Part shown: one piece after another, positions 11,859-25,184 of the stretch | Numbering within the stretch: the stretch's first letter is position 1 | How the letters are laid out: every line of letters starts with the position of its first letter | NCBI GenBank assembly: GCA_023846275.1 | Contig: CM043870.1 | Location: 7,067,527 to 7,131,526 of the forward strand | From: Vanilla planifolia | Lineage: Eukaryota; Streptophyta; Magnoliopsida; Asparagales; Orchidaceae | Length of the DNA: 64,000 nucleotides | Direction: 5' to 3' | Translations under genes and position numbers: made by a program | The notes under the pieces: generated by a model | Databases searched by the model: none | Seen by the model: the letters and a program-made list of their open reading frames with translations, nothing else | Told to the model about the DNA's origin: nothing

Positions 11859-11859
11859 A

Positions 11860-11888
<29 letters not shown>
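11859..11888. repeat. (TA)n microsatellite
   Basis: A run of TA dinucleotides preceded by an ACACACACATGCACACA stretch. Confidence 0.9.
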
Positions 11889-11891
<3 letters not shown>

Positions 11892-13029
11892 TTTTATTTC
11901 TCTAAAAGTAGAGAAACTAGAATTTTCTTTTACTCTCTCTCATATCTACATGGTTAACAAAAAAACTAAGAGAGGAATCTTTCACAGTCAGCCAGATGTT
12001 TTACTGAAATAAGTTGGTTGGTGATGAGGGCTCCAAGAGCTATTAAGTATTGATGAAATTAAGCAAAAAGATGTGAGCTCTGCCAATGAAATGTTTGGAT
12101 AAGTCTGAAAGATGAAAAATAGAATTCTTTTTATTTTCAAGTAATTTAACTTAAAATTGATGATAAGAATCAATGTATTTAGCCTTGATTAAGTTTTTTT
12201 ACTATTAAATAATCAAAAAAAAATTGTTAGAGATTTGTAAACTAGGGTTTTGAGAGAAAAAAAGAAAAAAAATAGATAAAAAGAAATTGCTTGAAGAGAA
12301 AAAGAAAGAAAATCCATTAATTTGAAATACATTTTGTAACGAAGAAATTACAAATCTTGCTAAATTAAATTTTTTAATTTTTTATATTAAATTGAGACAT
12401 ATGTTCCATGAGAGATAAAAATTGAATAGAAATATAATCCTATTAAGAAATGAATAAAAATATAAAAAAATATTGAAAATATAAGAAGAAGAAGAAAAAA
12501 AACCAAAAATATCCAAATTATTGTGTTATATTTATACTTTGATAAACAAGTTTGCAATCATTCTCATTGTATCATTTATGTTTCCTAAAAATAAATAACA
12601 AAATTGCCATTTCGATAATAACAGAAAAATGTTGCCTCAAGCAAGAAGATATAAATTGTGTTTTATTATGTGCTAATCTAACTATTAAGAGTCCTAACTT
12701 AGCCAACACTTAGTTTTAAAAGAAAATCGATTAAAAACTAGTTTTGAATTCATTTGATTGATGTAAAAAGTAAAATAATTACATTTTATTTATTACAATA
12801 TTTACATGACCAAAAGAAAAAAAAGATTAGTTTTGAATTCCTGGATTGTTGAAACTCTCATTATTAAAAACAAAAAAATGGTAATATTTATTATATATAT
12901 ATTATTTTATATCACAAATATAATGCATAGACAATGAAATATTGCATTATGCTTACATGACGGCAGCTTACATGCGACCAAAATAGGGTAATATATTTTT
13001 ATTTATGAAGAGAAGGCAGAAAGCTGGAA

Positions 13030-13600
13030 CTAACACTCTTTCTCACAGAAACAGATGCGTCTCAGCAAGGAGCAGTACCCGCTTTCGAACCCTTCTTGCT
13101 CACACACAAGAGAGCAGGTGTTGGAACTGAAGCAAACACCTGCAAACTTTGAGCTCTTTGCTCTGCATTTGCTGGCTTCAGCAAAGTGCAAAATCCCTGC
13201 ATGTGTTTGCAACCTTGTTATATATGGTGCAGCTTCTTCCTTCGAAGAACAAGAGAAAAAAGAAGCACTGAAGCACTTTTTTTATTACTTTTTTATAAAA
13301 AAATTCTTTGGTAATTCTACGATTCATATTATTTAATCATGTATTTCTCAAGAACAAACTATCAAAAACAATTTTTTTAATATGTAACGATGATTCTTTT
13401 GAGCAAAGTATTCATTAACCAACTTAAAATTTAGCAGTAGTTTTACAATCCAACTATCTATCTTTTCCATGTATATGATAGTCTTTCCTCAGCTCAATTC
13501 TCTATCGCAGAATCAAACGGAACAATGATATACCTGAAACAAGCAGCAGGTAGAGTAGGAAAAATGCAAAAGAAAGCGAGCCCTTCTTTTCCATGGCCAT
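13030..13600 (-). CDS. plant defensin 2 (gamma-thionin), secreted
   Basis: Two coding exons on the minus strand, 13600-13534 and 13196-13030, are separated by a 337-base phase-1 intron with GT and AG ends, giving 77 residues. Exon 1 encodes a signal peptide beginning MAMEKKGSLSFAFF with a Leu-rich core. Exon 2 has eight cysteines with the same spacing as defensin 1, including GVC, a CxxxC and the closing CFCEKEC. The protein ends exactly at the last cysteine. It is the closest relative of defensin 3 in signal peptide and promoter, and is probably an antimicrobial peptide of the cell wall space. A second in-frame ATG (13594) could also be used. Frames on the opposite strand here are shadows of the exon. 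Confidence 0.93.
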
Positions 13601-13670
13601 TTGTTGCCTTAAGTTACCACAGGAATAAATGAAAGTCTCTGCTGCAAACTGACTTAGAAAAACATCCATT

Positions 13671-13686
13671 CCTGCGTGTATATATA
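13671..13686 (-). promoter_or_regulatory. defensin 2 TATA box with ACACGCA element
   Basis: On the minus strand TATATATA runs into CACGCAGG, about 75-85 bases before the start codon. It matches the layout before defensins 1 and 3, with one base changed in the CATGCA word. Confidence 0.6.
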
Positions 13687-14599
13687 AGGCATAGGACTGC
13701 AGGGAGAGAGATAAGCTTCTATTTATTTAATGGAAGATGGTTCAACTTATCTTTAGAGTGAGCTGATTAGTCTAGTTCTTGAAGTGTATCCTTTGTTTGG
13801 TTCAGGCTTTTAAAGGCACAAATGCAGAATATCTTGTGCTGCTCTCTCTGATTTGGTTAGAATTCAAAACTTCACTGAAAATTGCATAAAATTCTATTTA
13901 TTGGGAGAAAAAAGCAAAAAAAAAAAAAAACCCCAATATTTTAGGTTTAAAAAACTGAAAATAATTATTTTAGAAAAATGAACAATGTTGTTGTGAAAGA
14001 AATATTTTGTTGTAATCATTCATTTCAAAACAATTTATTAAATGTGATTTTCAAGAAATAGACTTTCTTAAGATATCAACACAAAAAAATTTTGAAGAGA
14101 ATAAATAAATTGATCTAATAACATTGTTATTTTGTACAATATATTTTTAATAAGAAAAAATTTGATTATTTCTCAAAAAGTGTTTCTCTCATAAATTATT
14201 AGACACAAAATTCTTTAATAATTTTTAATCATAATATATTTCAAGAAAAATTGGTCCATCGATTAACTTGATATATTATGTGACAACAAGGACAAAGAAT
14301 TATGGTAATCGAGATGTTGATCACAAAAAATGAGAAGATTGTCAATCTTGTTGAGCTAAGTAGTTTAGATATATCATGGATGAATTAATAGCAAGTTAAT
14401 TGTGAAATTATATAAAAGCATTTTCCTCATGAAAAGGGGGGAATTAACTCCATGTAATTGAATATGTATATTAACAAAATATTAATATTTCTAGGGTGGA
14501 ATAAATTGAAAATGTTAATGATAAAAAAATGTTATTTAGGATGTATGTGGCTTATCAATGTATATTTGTGAGAGCTAAAATTTTGGGATGTATTATATA

Positions 14600-15800
14600 T
14601 TGCAAATAAAAAAATTAATTTAACAGAGCAATAATTACATTTGTTTGATATAATAAAATCAATTTATTGAAATATAATATTTATGGATTAAAGTATCATC
14701 AAATATGATCTTAGGAAATGTGTCATTGTTATAAGCATAGTTAAAACTTTTATTTGGAGATATTATTTGAAAAAGGTCCTTATCTTAAGTTTGTAATTTT
14801 GGGACACAAAATTAATTAGTTAAGGATTTTTAAAAAGCATGTATATATAAGCAATTTTGAAAATTTGTGGAGGAGTATAATTATAATTTCTCAAATTTTA
14901 TACTTAGTGCCTAAAACGGTGCAGGATTAATTGTGATTTGGGTTATGTAAAGTGGTAAGAAGAATTATAGTAAGGAAAACAGAGAGAATGTAAGAAGGAA
15001 AGAAGAGAAAAAGCTCTATTAGAGAGAACAAGAAGTAAAGTGGAGGAGAAGGGCTTCATTGGGAGAAGAAAATCAAGGAAGAGGTGAGGAGAAATTGTAG
15101 GAATTTTTGGGATCAATCACTATAGCTTAGCGTAAAAGATAGGCATCAAGAATAAGATAAAAAGAGTTGTGAATAGTTGTTGGAGGAAGGAAAATAGAGA
15201 AAAAAGAAAAAATCGAGAAATTATCAGTTTAATTTATATTCTTTAATCTTGTTCAATCGATTTTACTCAAGTTTAGAGTTATTTAATTGTTGTCTGAAGT
15301 TAGGATAATCATGAGAATGAGTTTGGAATAAATAAGAAGGGTTTGAGTCAAAAGGAGAGGGTTCAAACTAATGATGTTTATGTTTCGGTTGATCATACAA
15401 TACATTGAGTTTAATCATGTTATGTGATCAGTTTAAGTTAGTTTAAATTAAAGGATTTGATTAGTTCAATAAAGCATCCTATAGGTTCTTAGAATTGGCT
15501 GTATTATACAAAGATCCTTAAAAAATTGTCCAATAGTTGTTAAGACGAATAGAGCTTAGTAGTCATTTGGATCACATGATACAAATTGATTGATTATATT
15601 GCATGAAAAGTAGAGAACAAAGGATCATAGACTAGATTGGATAGTCTGATAAGTAACATTGTAATCGTACTATATGATGCATTGGATTATATTATGTGAT
15701 CAAGTGGATGATAGATTAGTATAAGGCTTGTGAAGGGTGTTGATCATACTATATGATATGAAGATCGGGTAAGACAATGTTCTTAAAAATAGAAAATAAA
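14600..15800 (+). mobile_element. possible LTR remnant, plus orientation
   Basis: A purine-rich, leader-like tract (14.94-15.20 kb, many GAGAAG and GGAGG words) is followed by sequence with repeated GATCATACTATATGAT-like words (15.39-15.77 kb). The same arrangement occurs in reverse at 8.7-11.5 and 30.5-31.9 kb. No coding domain or terminal repeats were identified. Confidence 0.3.
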
Positions 15801-16165
15801 ATGAAAAATTATTTAGGTTTTTTAACTTAGCATAGTAATGATTTTTTATTATATAAGAAATTATATAATAAAATTAGTTATATGCATTTCAATATAAAAA
15901 ACAAGATACTGGAAATATCGAATAAAAAGAATCTATCTCAAATTCACGTAGGCAAACTTGGTAACTGTGATATAACCACATTAGCATATCTACTTATATT
16001 TTTAATGAATTCAAATTGTGATTATTTTATTGATTTTCACTAATTTTATATAACATAGTTATTTGACATCCTACTCTTTTATTATTCATTTTATGAAATC
16101 ATGCATTTAGTTATTTACATGAAAACAAATATATCATCATAAATATGTCTATATAGTGAGACAAT

Positions 16166-16273
<108 letters not shown>

Positions 16274-16654
16274 TTAAAGGAATAGTTTATTATTCAAATA
16301 TCCAGTGTGATTATTTGTTAATAAGAAAAATAAAATATAATAATTATGAATTTTTTTAAATATTATCTTTATTGTATTAGAGTGAGGATTCTCTTAGGGC
16401 AAGAATGTGTTTATATCTTAAGCAATTAGTACTTTATACAAAGTTGTTAGGATCAAGATTTTTTGTTTCGTTGGATGTTGACTAATATCATATTAATGAG
16501 TTATTAAATTTAAAGGATAATTGTTTAAAGAAAAATTAATTTCTTTAAAACATAATATATTAAAAACTAGAAATAAAAAAAAAATAAGAAAAACATACTC
16601 TCGTCTTATACTATTCATCAATGATTATTGGTTTTATGACATCACTTATATCAT

Positions 16655-16712
16655 GGTTTATTATTTTATAATTATTTATTATTTTATAATTATTTATTAT
16701 TTTATTATTATA
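16655..16712. repeat. 18-bp tandem repeat
   Basis: TTATTATTTTATAATTAT recurs about three times with an 18-base period. Confidence 0.85.
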
Positions 16713-17019
16713 ATATCATTTTATATCGAGGAATTACTTTATGACATTTAAAAATTTTGTTACCTTATATTATTTATGAGTTAAGCCTTATTAATATTTA
16801 AATCATAATTTATATATCCATTGCACTGTGACATGAGGACTTTGATGCATAAATGAGAATCTTGTCCATTAGTTTGTTGAATAGGTAAGGAACCATATGG
16901 AATTGATGATATGAGATGTGAACCATAATTTTACGTGTATTTGAATAGTATATGGTTATTATGGTATGTGTTATGATCTTGTGTTTCTTATAGTTTACAT
17001 TTTATGCTGTAGAAATTAT

Positions 17020-17042
17020 ATTTATATATATATATATATATA
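17020..17042. repeat. short (TA)n microsatellite
   Basis: A short run of TA dinucleotides in A+T-rich intergenic DNA. Confidence 0.85.
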
Positions 17043-18232
17043 CTTATATATAATGGTTATTAGTATTGTATGAACTGACCTTTAGTCTTATTGTCAAGCC
17101 TCTTAGCATAAGGTTTTATATGTTCTCACATGCAATTTTGCGCAAAATTATTGTTAATTATCTTTAGTTTGATAGAATGATTAGGTAGGACATAGATGAT
17201 GTTTGAGATGATTTAGATCAATGAAATGGAGAGAATGTGATATAGGGTTCAAGAATGGAGAGTGAGAGAATGAGAGAGATAAATATAGAAAAAGAGTGAT
17301 CAAAACACACTCATTTATTATGATAGATGTAGAGCTACATTAATACATGGTTACATAATATGAAAGATCTCTTTTATATTATGTGGGTACTTCTAGATAG
17401 ATAGCCAAGAGGTTAAAACACTAGAATAGAGCCTAGTAATTAAAGTAAATTTTATAGAGACAAAAAGAAATAGTGAGTTAAAGAACCTATCAACATAATG
17501 TTTCTTCCAACTTAATAATATGTGATATTTTATTTGTATCAAGAAGGTCCTTTTAAAGGCATTGAGCAATAATCTTCACCATTCCTATGAATATGCATAC
17601 CTTTTTCAGGAATTCCTGATTGGTAGATTTGCTAGACAATTATCCCAATGATGTAAAATAATTGGATTAGTAAATGTTGTATCTTATGAAATTGAAGATC
17701 TTGCATTGAGTTTGTATATTAGGCTATGATCATTTGTGATGAATTTTGTTTTATCTTGTTAAGATTGGGGAACAATTTATAAAACTTTTGGCTACAGGTT
17801 GTTCATTGGTATTTTGATCTAACAGATCTAACGAAGCCTGAAGCTTGCTCCACTTAATGATTTTGTGGTGCCAATGCGACATCAAACACATGTATGATAG
17901 TGCGATTATCTTCTCTCTCTCCCTCTCTCTCTCTCTTTTTATTTTTGTCTTCACTATTTTGTGTTCTTTTAAGCTTTTCCACACTCATTTCCTGCTATGA
18001 TCATGCTGCAAGTAATTGATTCCTCTTGCACATGTTTGATTGATATACTTTGATTGCATTAAAAACACACAGTAGCTTGAAATTTCATAATCATTTATGT
18101 TTTTAGATATAAACATGCCTCAACTTGACATAAGAACTTTATCTTCCAAGATTTTTGACATGACAAACTTATTTGTATGATCAAAATATGATCATATGCA
18201 TTTATTTTATATAGTAAACATAAGCATTGGAG

Positions 18233-18901
18233 CTAATTAGGACAGCTTTCTTCACATAAACAGATGGGTCTCACCCTGGAGCAGTGCCCGGTCTCATAGC
18301 CTTCCTTCTTACACACCAGGGCACATGAATGAGAACTATAGCATATCCCTTTAAATGTGAAGCTTTGTGCTCTGCATCTCCTGGCTTCTGAAAAGCTCAT
18401 ATTCCCTGCATTTGGTAGCAAGCATTATATTGTAACTTCTCTCTTCGGAGAAGAAGAAAACACTATAGACTTCAAAAAAACAAATCTTCAGTATGTTAAA
18501 CATGACCAACTTATTGACCAATTTCCTAATTTTTTTTGTCAATGTTTTATCTGTACTGTAGAAGAAAGAATGTTACATTTTGATATATTTTTTTTATCAA
18601 AATCTGCTTTTAACAAAAGTGTTTTTCAAAAAACATTCCAACTTGCATTTGATTATGTCTTGAAACATATGCTGTCAATTCAAAAAGAAATATATATATA
18701 TAAAGATTAATAAAAAAATTAATTTATTGTTTTAGCAAAAAATAACAAACTTTTTTAATTAGTTTTAATTAATCAGTTTAATATCCTGTAATAATTTTCC
18801 CATATATAGTCTAAGAGCCATTTTTAATTTATTTTACCTGAAAAAAACAGCAGTAGAAGCAGGAAAAATGCTGATGAAGAACCCTTCTTCTCCATGGCCA
18901 T
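18233..18901 (-). CDS. plant defensin 3 (gamma-thionin), secreted
   Basis: Two coding exons on the minus strand, 18901-18838 and 18405-18233, are joined across a 432-base phase-1 intron with GT and AG ends, giving 78 residues. The signal peptide begins MAMEKKGSSSAFFLLLL. Exon 2 carries all eight cysteines in defensin spacing, with FKGIC, CALVC and a closing CLCEESC, followed by two residues. The short N-terminal pro-stretch before the first cysteine (SFSEARRC) parallels that of defensin 2 (HFAEASKC). It is a tandem duplicate of defensin 2. An antimicrobial role is inferred from the family. The start at 18901 lies only about 40 bases below the shared TATA motif, so the second ATG (18895) is a real alternative. 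Confidence 0.92.
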
Positions 18902-18941
18902 GATGCAAACAGACTTCAAATATCACCATTTCTGCATGTAT

Positions 18942-18982
<41 letters not shown>

Positions 18983-20253
18983 GAGCATATAATCGCTGGG
19001 AATAGAGGTAAGCGTTCCTTCCTTTTTCTTCTAGGGTTATGGGAGATGGTTCAGGTTATGCAAAAGATACGCTGCTTTGTTTAGTTCCTGAAGTGTTTCT
19101 AAATTTGGTTTGGTTCATTCTCTTAATGCAAATGTGAACAACTTCTTGTGCAGAAATCAGAAAATGGATATTCTATGGTTTAAACCTCTAATGGTTTGCT
19201 AAAAATTGCACAAGGGTAACAAAAATGTTTTAAAACAGGAATTTATCAAAGTTTTTTTTAATCAGAATAAGAAAATTATATTTTAATAATAAATTATCAA
19301 ATACATAATTTTTCAATATTATTTATCTTTAACAACTTGTTTTATAATCAATTAACATGTGACAAACAAAGGCATAATTGAAAGAGTGATCTCTTGGTCT
19401 ATTGAATGGTCTACGATGAGATGTTATCATCATGTGCATGCCAGTAAGATGACCATAAGTTGACGTTCATAGCTCTGAAATACAAGTGCGACCATAGCCA
19501 TGAAAGATCATCCAAATCCCTCTAAAATGAATATGAACCTTAATGGTTGTAACAAATTAGTAAGCAAATTTATAGTATTATGTCAATTGATGTATCAAAG
19601 GATTGTCTATTCAACTGTAACTATCTTGACTCGTGAAAATCTAAGTAAATATAATCTCAATAAAATTAGATACACGTGTTAGCAAAACAACAACATTCTC
19701 AAGTGAAGCAAAAGAAACAATTAATTATAGTATTTAGGACGCAAAGCTTCAGTACCACAACATCAAGAAGGATATAACGAAGTTGAGGAAATGAGAAGTT
19801 TGATGCAAGAAAGAATGTGAGCGAGAGGAAATCTACGATTTCTCATGAGATCAAATGGGGGCATTTGGCTTCAATGACCTATCATTTGGTCTCTAAAGAC
19901 TAAAAACTTCGTTGTAGCAGTTTAAAGCTTATATCAATTAAAATCAAATAGAAGAACATAGCTCATCTTGACTTTTCTTGGGTTCCTGTCTCTAATCTCT
20001 TTTAAAGATAGCATCAATCTCCTTTGATAGATTGCATTAGCATTCTTCACTACAGACATACTGAAAGATCTCTACTAGTCTCCTGAAGGCTGAAGAGCAG
20101 GTCTTAAAAAAAACCATTTTTTTAGTTCATTACGATGCATTACAGAAAACAAAACCATCCCAAAACAAAAGAAGAAGAAAATTAAGTTCAATCTTCTCCT
20201 CATACTTAAGGGGAAAGCTGATGCTTTTATTTCCTTCTAATAGACACATCATT
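18902..20253. other. intergenic between defensins 3 and 4
   Basis: The first 270 bases are the defensin 3 promoter region. It is similar to that of defensin 2, with shared GGGAGATGGTTCA-like and TAGTTCCTGAAGTGT-like words. The remainder up to the defensin 4 stop shows no coding signal. Confidence 0.6.
18934..18982 (-). promoter_or_regulatory. defensin 3 TATA region with ACATGCA element, expanded by (TA)n
   Basis: On the minus strand a TA repeat (18944-18979) leads into CTATACATGCAGA, just upstream of the start codon. The TATA/ACATGCA core matches defensins 1 and 2. Here the TATA part has expanded into a microsatellite. Confidence 0.6.
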
Positions 20254-20545
20254 TCACAGACAAGGTTTGGTACAGAAGCACTTGCGCCAGAATCCTCTGC
20301 ATCTTCCCCCCACGAAGCCCTCGCGGAGGCAAATCAGCCCGCAGTTGTTGTCGTTCAGGCACGTCCCCTTGAACCCGTGGCTCTGCGACTCGCAGAGCCT
20401 CGCCTCGCCCGTGTCTGCAAACCAAGCAATTCGTTATTTTGAATAATTTTGATGCAGCAAAAAACTGGTTCAGTGATTTACGCGGATGGAAGAGGAGGAG
20501 GAGAAGGAAGAAGAGGGAGCAGGGGGTGGCCGTGGTGAGCTCCAT
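20254..20545 (-). CDS. plant defensin 4 (gamma-thionin), divergent type
   Basis: Two coding exons on the minus strand, 20545-20482 and 20414-20254, are joined across a 67-base phase-1 intron, giving 74 residues. The signal peptide ([13 protein letters not shown] followed by a Leu run) is unrelated to the MEKK type of defensins 1-3. The mature part starts near E-A-R-L-C-E-S-Q-S and carries eight cysteines with GFKGTC, CGLIC, GGRC and a closing CFCTKPC. This is the classic CESQS...FKG type of plant defensin, whereas defensins 1-3 have a CRAKS/CRAQS start. The single continuous frame from 20545 to 20249 reads through the intron and gives a wrong C-terminus. The exons are GC-rich. Confidence 0.9.
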
Positions 20546-23500
20546 TCAGAGAAGGCGAGACAGATTAGGCCGAAGCAGCTCTCCTGTATGTAAGGTTGGA
20601 GAAATGAAGGGTGCATGGGTTTTGAAGGGAGATGAAGTAGAAGACGAGCATGGAGTAGGGTACAGCTTTCAATGCACAGAGAGAGACGAAGCCGCGTGGA
20701 GGGCCACCGCCCAAGGCTTCTTTTGTCTAAAATAATTATTTTGGCACTTTTAAAGCGTCCTAAAAGAAAATATGGCATATTTATTTAAAATAATTTTGCC
20801 CTATATCAAATTTATTTTTGTTATTAATGTACTTATAAACTTCTAATAATAGTTATTATAATTATTATAATAATTATAATAATTATAAATTCAGTCCATA
20901 AAGTGGAGTGCACAATAAATATATACCTGGGGCATATTTAATGGACATTTTTTTTTAATGTCTATGTGCTTTTTTTATCTTTATAATAATAAAATAAATT
21001 AAGTAAAACAATTTTTTAAAAAAAGAGTATATGATGTTTATAACTTTCTTAAATATCAAAAGCTTCATTAAGGTGTGTGATCAACTCATTTGGTCGAGAT
21101 TTGATTGGTTAATCTAATTGATTGCATGAATTAATCATTTTTCAATCAAACAAGTCTAAAATTGAAATTAAATAAAATTTTGTGAAAATTAAATCAAACA
21201 AAAAAAAAATCAATCTTTTGAATTTCTAAAACTAAAAATTTTGAAATCTTTATTTTAATTTTAGTTAATTAATCAATTTTAAGATCTACAAAATAAATTT
21301 TAAATCAGATTAAAAAACAATTATCAAGTTGAATTGAGTAACTTATAAAACTAAATTAAAAATCATAATATATATGGCAATTAAAAATTTTAATTGATTT
21401 AATATTTTTAATTAAAAATCAAAACAAAACTTTAACCCAAAAAAAATTATTCTATGAAAGATCAATATGAACAAATGGAATGAAGTGGCTTGATCATTAC
21501 TCTTCTTTTGAGTTGATGAGCTTGGAAGAATCCAATAAAAGGTGAATCATACCAAGTTTTAGTTGCTATAAAGAGGTGAATTGGACAACACTCTGGTTAT
21601 AATGAGATAGCATATAACCCATGACTTAGCATGACCATCATTAAAGATAGTTTTAACAAGTTTTAGTTGGGGTGAAGGATTAAGATGAATAGCTTATAGT
21701 CTACACAAGAATATTAGAGCAAAAAGAACTCTATTTTGATGTGTGTTAGGTCACTTTTGTATTTAATGAGTTAAATAACAAATGTTTAATATTTCGATTT
21801 AATGGGCTTATTAGTGTAAAATATATTTAGATGTAAAGAAAAAGTCATGAATCTTTAAAGATGATGAATTAGTAGTATTCAAAGCACTTTAGAGTGTTCA
21901 GCAAACTTTAAGAATTGAAAACATTTATATCAAATTTAGAAAATATTTTTTTATAAAATATAATCATAACTTATTGATTATTAATCATAAGACATGTTTC
22001 TTCATTAATATCATTTTCAAATCCTACTTAAGCATTCAAATTTATTTAATCTCTTAATTTAGGAAATATGTAATATTTTATTTTTCTTTCAATCACTTAA
22101 TCTTCTATTTGATTAAAATGATACTTAAGCATATTTGTCAAATTTCATGTTAGATCAATTATTAAATTTTTGTTAAATTAGAAAATTAATTTTATTAAAG
22201 TTTCATAATTAAAAAGAAAAAAATATCCTAAGCTACATTATGAGCATGGCCAGACTGTAAAGCACTCGGTTAGACCAAGCCTAAGCTAGCCTAGGAAGAC
22301 TTAGGTCAGAAGATCAATTAGAACCAAGTTGGGTTATGTCTAAAATTGGTTATAGTGTAGTTCTGAACCAATTTAGAGTAAGATAAAAGAAGGATCAAGC
22401 TTGGCTAAACTCAAATGAAGTATGTAGTGGATCAAGTTGGACTCATAATTATGAATTAACCTGTAAGCATATGAGGGTTCCAAGTGAAGAAATCTTAATC
22501 TCATAAGGGAGTGCCACGCCCATTTCAGCTGGCATTATCCATATGTAAAAGGTATTATATGGAGTAAACCCTTTAAGAATTGCACCTTATGGGACTAAAG
22601 TTTCGACATATGTATGCTTCTAAAGTTGGAGCGACTCAACGACATTCGATCTTGCACTTTTGCTATCAAAATGTAAATATTTTGTTTGCTTTTTAAAATA
22701 GTGATTGTGAACTATCTTGCCATCTATTTGATGAGCCCGATCAAATGGTCGTGATTGATTTTGCCTTGTTGATTTATCATTAATCTAATGGTCCATATCA
22801 CTCTATTTGGAATCTTACAATTGAGATCAATTTTGCTTTTATAATTGTTCAATCAAACAATCTAGATCTTATCTAACGTGATCACATGGCCTAGATTTAA
22901 TTTGTCAGCATCCAATCATCCATAACTAATTCAATTTTACAGTCTTTGATTAGACGATCCAGAACTTCTCCTATTGGATCTAATGACTATGGTCTATCTT
23001 GCATAATTGTTAATTTTATAGCCATTATTTGAGCCATTGAAGAACCCATTTGAAAGAATATTTTAAATTGTTTGGCATTAGTTTTTGAAAGAGCTTTTTC
23101 TTGATTTTCTAATGGCTATCACAAAACAGTTTCTATATAAACTCAAATATTATAAATGAAATGGTTAATGAATGAGAACTTGATTTTAAGATCTAAAAAA
23201 AGAGCTATATCATATTTAACTAGTATAAAATCTCATAAAGCCACATTATTTATTAGTATTACTCAAAATTTTAAATTTTTTAAGCTAATCCTAAATCTTA
23301 TAAGCTTTCATTTTCTTATTCATTTTCATAATTTTGAGCTACTTATGCCTTGCTCTATTTATTAATAAGCATATGAAGTTGCACATTTTTTTCAAAAAGT
23401 TTTTCTCTTCTTATATTTCTTTCCTTTTGGGTTAGGTAGCCCAACATTTACAAAAGCACAATTTAGTTTAATCTCTTAAAAAAATCAAGTTAGGATTTAG

Positions 23501-23829
23501 TTCGTAAAAGCTTTTGTTATAGTTGAATCTGCAAAAGCTAGTAAATTGAAGGTAAACTATAAAGAAAAATATTAAGTATATTGAAGGTGAAGTGTGAAAA
23601 AAAAATTTAAAGTTACAACTTTCTTAATAATAGAGTTTTTTCTCGACCTCAGTTAGGGGTGGACATGAGTTTTTGCTTGAATCAAACCACTTTAAAAATT
23701 CAATATATCATTTTAATTTTTATTTTATATTTTTTAATCACAAAATTTAAAAATTAATATATGTAAAATAAAAACTTTTATAAATATAAAATTATTTTTT
23801 AAAATAATAGAAAAATAAATATGATAATA

Positions 23830-23853
23830 TTATATATATATATATATATATAT
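23830..23853. repeat. (TA)n microsatellite
   Basis: A run of TA dinucleotides within A+T-rich intergenic sequence. Confidence 0.85.
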
Positions 23854-24119
23854 TAAAATATACATTTCACTCCCCTTATTATAGAATTCACACACACTCT
23901 ACTTCAATGAGAAGGAGAAGCCATGATTATAAAACATGCCTGCCAATAAGAAAAACCTAAGAATGCCAAGGTGTGCTGGTTAGACAAAGGATAGATAAGC
24001 TAAGAAAGCAATTATTTTAAGATAGATCGAGTCAAATAGCCATGTTGGAAAACATCAAGATAAACTTGTGAATGACATGTATGAAAGTAAAATCCATGTA
24101 GCAAATAACAAGAGGTAGA

Positions 24120-24370
24120 ATAATTTAGATCTCCTATCTCCACTTGATTAGTCGATCCAACCTAAAAACCAATGCCATTCGACCATGACTTATTTCCAGT
24201 GTCGATCAGCCAATTTGACTCGTGAACCAGCTTTACTCAACCATGGCTTGTTTGTAACAAGCCCATCAATTTGACCCACAAATTAATGTTGCTCAACCAT
24301 GATCTGCTTGTACGAAAGCCAACCTATCAACTCGTGACTTACTTGAGCCAATGTTATCTGATCCATGAAT
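24120..24370. repeat. 57-bp tandem repeat, about 3.5 copies
   Basis: The motif C(G/A)ACCATG recurs at 24180, 24238 and 24294. Each copy is followed by a TTTG-rich part and a CCAATTTGACTCGTGAAC-like part. A partial unit precedes (GTCGATCCAACC, near 24151). Spacings are 58 and 56 bases. The array is less A+T-rich than its surroundings. Confidence 0.8.
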
Positions 24371-25184
24371 CCAGGTGTGAACAATGAATGTCCATGCCCT
24401 TGATCTCTAAGACAACTGTTGAGATTGTTGACTATCTATCTAGAAAGTGGGAAAATTTTTAGCAAAGCTATTTAGGAAGGAACATCTTCTAGTTGTATAC
24501 TTTGAGGCTTTTTAAGGTTAATTTAAGATTTTAAGTACTTTTACCCATATATCCTAAGGCTCTTTATAAATTGGGAGGCGTATCCTTGTTTATGGTTACA
24601 TATTTTGGCATGAATCAAATTTGTCTTATTTCCCTTTGCATCTTATTGATATCTTAAGCTTGATTGGAACATGAACATAGACATGCTATCATAATGGGGC
24701 ACTAACACTAAGAGAAGGTGTGTGAGGCTAAAGCAATTAGATTTTATACTTGTTTATCATCAACTAAATCAAACCTTCCTCATACTATTACTAGTATAAC
24801 TCAACAATTCTGCATTATCACTACTAATAATGAAAATACTTAGATTTTTTACATCTCATCTTTACTGGATAATTCTCGTATGCAAAACTTAGGTTTTCAT
24901 CACTTTTTCTCTTTTTAAATATTCAATTTCATTAGTATTTTTTTGGATCTCCTCTAATATGTATAATTACGTCATTACTTTATATTTTGTGCGATGATTT
25001 TGTAAAATTGTTTGGTTCTTTTAATTTATGTTTGAATAAACATTTTGTTGTTGATTACCTTATTCAAGATCAGCAACATTTAATATTTTTTTAGTACCAT
25101 ATTTTTGCATCATCAATATGTTGTGAGCCAAAGTGCCTAATAAATGATAAATTAGACTTCTACAATGATCTAATTTGGAGCTTA

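Larger units (their letters stand above)
8326..13029. other. intergenic, largely retroelement-derived
   Basis: No gene is supported. The part from about 8.74 to 11.48 kb is listed separately as an LTR-like block and includes a 116-bp tandem array. TA microsatellites lie at 9990-10016 and 11861-11887. From 11.5 to 13.0 kb the DNA is A+T-rich and featureless. Confidence 0.55.

Noticed and set aside
20249..20545. Single-exon reading of defensin 4
   Set aside because: It reads through a 67-base intron and loses the cysteine pattern. The spliced frame restores it.
23640..23720. TAGGGGTGGACATGAG, resembling the end of a short hAT-type element
   Set aside because: Only one end is visible and no terminal inverted partner was found, so it is not called as a feature.
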